A stretch of 64,000 bases of DNA from PALSA-600 sp963842335 (GTDB taxonomy: Bacteria; Actinomycetota; Thermoleophilia; Gaiellales; Gaiellaceae). Location of the stretch: positions 248,001 to 312,000 of the forward strand of contig CAWJGF010000028.1 in NCBI GenBank assembly GCA_963842335.1. Reading direction: 5' to 3'. The translations under genes were made by a program, and so were the position numbers. Position 1 is the first letter of the stretch. Each line of letters opens with the position of its first letter. The notes beneath the pieces were generated by a model. It was not told where the DNA came from, ran no database searches, and worked only from the letters and a program-made list of their open reading frames with translations. Below, one piece after another: positions 63,009 through 64,000 of the stretch.

Positions 63009-64000
63009 TCAGGTGCCCTCGTCCCACGATGCGAGGTACTTGGCCTGCTCGTCGGTCAGCTGGTCGATGGTGACACCCATCGTCGCGAGCTTGAGGCGCG
63101 CGATCTCCTCGTCGATCTCGGTCGGAACCGGATACACCTTCTTCTCGAGCGAAGCGGCGTGCTGGACGGCGTACTCGGTCGCGAGCGCCTGGTTCGCGAA
63201 GCTCATGTCCATCACGATCGCCGGGTGGCCTTCGGCAGCGGAGATATTGACGAGGCGGCCCTCCGCGAGCAGGAAGAGCAGGCGCCCATCCGCCAGCTTG
63301 AACTCCTCGACGAAGTTGCGAGCCTCCCGTGTCTCGACGGCGAGCGACTTCAGCGCCGGGATGTCGATCTCGACATTGAAGTGGCCCGTGTTGCAGATGA
63401 TCGCGCCGTCCTTCATCACCTCGAGGTGCTCTCGCGCAATCACGTGCTTGTCGCCGGTTGCGGTGCAGAAGATGTCGCCGACCTTCGCGGCGTTCTCCAT
63501 CGGCATCACCTCGAACCCGTCCATCAGCGCCTCGAGTGCGCGCATCGGATCGATCTCCGTCACGATCACGTGCGAGCCGAGGCCCTTGGCGCGCATCGCG
63601 ACGCCGCGCCCGACCCAGCCGTACCCCGCGACGACGAAGCGCTTGCCGGCCAGCAGGACGTTGGTCGCGCGGATGATCCCGTCGATCGTCGACTGACCCG
63701 TGCCGTACCGGTTGTCGAAGAAGTGCTTCGTGCGGGCGTCGTTCACGGCGATCACCGGGAATGCAAGCGCGCCGTCGGCCTCCATCGCCTTCAGCCGGAT
63801 GACGCCGGTGGTGGTCTCCTCCATGCCGGCGATGATGTCGCCGAGCTGCTCGCGCCGGGCGCTGTGCAGAACACTGATGACGTCGGCGCCGTCGTCCATC
63901 GTGAGCTGCGGCTTGTGGTCGACCGCCGCTTCGATGTGCGAGTAGTACGTGTCGTTGTCCTCGCCCTTGATCGCGAAGACGGCGATGTCGAACTCGTCGA
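63009..64000 (-). CDS. ahcY: Adenosylhomocysteinase (5' end beyond the window)
   Basis: The frame runs past the right edge, so only the C-terminal ~330 residues are seen. They include DNDTYYSHIEAAVDHKPQLT, MEETTTGVIRLKAMEADG, the NAD-binding GYGWVGRGVAMRAKGLGSHV, KDGAIICNTGHFNVEIDIPA and VMDMSFANQAL, all strong SAHH features. The enzyme splits S-adenosylhomocysteine to adenosine and homocysteine with bound NAD. The protein end here lacks the usual extension YRY; it ends YLASWDEGT. Confidence 0.96.
   Translation of the reverse strand, partial: DEFDIAVFAIKGEDNDTYYSHIEAAVDHKPQLTMDDGADVISVLHSARREQLGDIIAGMEETTTGVIRLKAMEADGALAFPVIAVNDARTKHFFDNRYGTGQSTIDGIIRATNVLLAGKRFVVAGYGWVGRGVAMRAKGLGSHVIVTEIDPMRALEALMDGFEVMPMENAAKVGDIFCTATGDKHVIAREHLEVMKDGAIICNTGHFNVEIDIPALKSLAVETREARNFVEEFKLADGRLLFLLAEGRLVNISAAEGHPAIVMDMSFANQALATEYAVQHAASLEKKVYPVPTEIDEEIARLKLATMGVTIDQLTDEQAKYLASWDEGT

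Overview
This is a high-GC bacterial window with dense, often overlapping genes and many GTG/TTG starts. It holds a chromosomal housekeeping block (smpB-ssrA, ftsEX, prfB with its programmed frameshift, secA with a zinc-binding tail, hpf, comF, mtnA, ahcY) next to several adenylate cyclase/ATPase regulators. The gene content fits Actinomycetota, most likely class Thermoleophilia. That placement is inferred from gene content and not from an alignment.

Region 1 (1-24039, minus) is one unbroken reading frame of about 8,013 codons that runs off the left edge. It encodes a giant exported protein: a signal-like hydrophobic segment, a Thr/Ala/Pro/Ser/Asp-rich linker, then thousands of residues of Gly/Ala/Thr/Val-rich beta-strand repeats. 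Inside are an FN3-like module, several CBM5/12-like Trp/Tyr modules, three small two-cysteine modules and a tandem array of about five 327-residue repeats with an exact 981-bp period.

Region 2 (24.2-39.9 kb) has two large cyclase/ATPase/TPR regulators. After them come small secreted or membrane proteins, a GNAT acetyltransferase, an NTF2-like protein, a SHOCT protein, a PRMT-like methyltransferase carrying the double-Glu and THW motifs, and a PiT phosphate transporter with its DUF47 partner.

Region 3 (39.9-46.2 kb) is an integration hotspot at the tmRNA gene. Three integrase 3' ends point towards ssrA. Each is followed 47-57 bp later by the same 26-bp tmRNA 3' end (the last being ssrA itself), and a fourth diverged copy is also present. 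The scars enclose a third cyclase/ATPase gene and a DUF2252 gene.

Region 4 (46.2-64 kb) is core chromosome: smpB, a PspC-domain/sensor kinase/LuxR regulator operon, an RNase R-like exonuclease, a CtpA-type protease (frameshifted here), ftsX-ftsE, prfB (programmed frameshift plus an apparent 1-bp indel), a GNAT gene, secA, a secreted protein, hpf-comF, a sugar-phosphate nucleotidyltransferase, mtnA and the C-terminal part of ahcY. The single-base frame breaks in otherwise conserved genes suggest some residual sequencing error.
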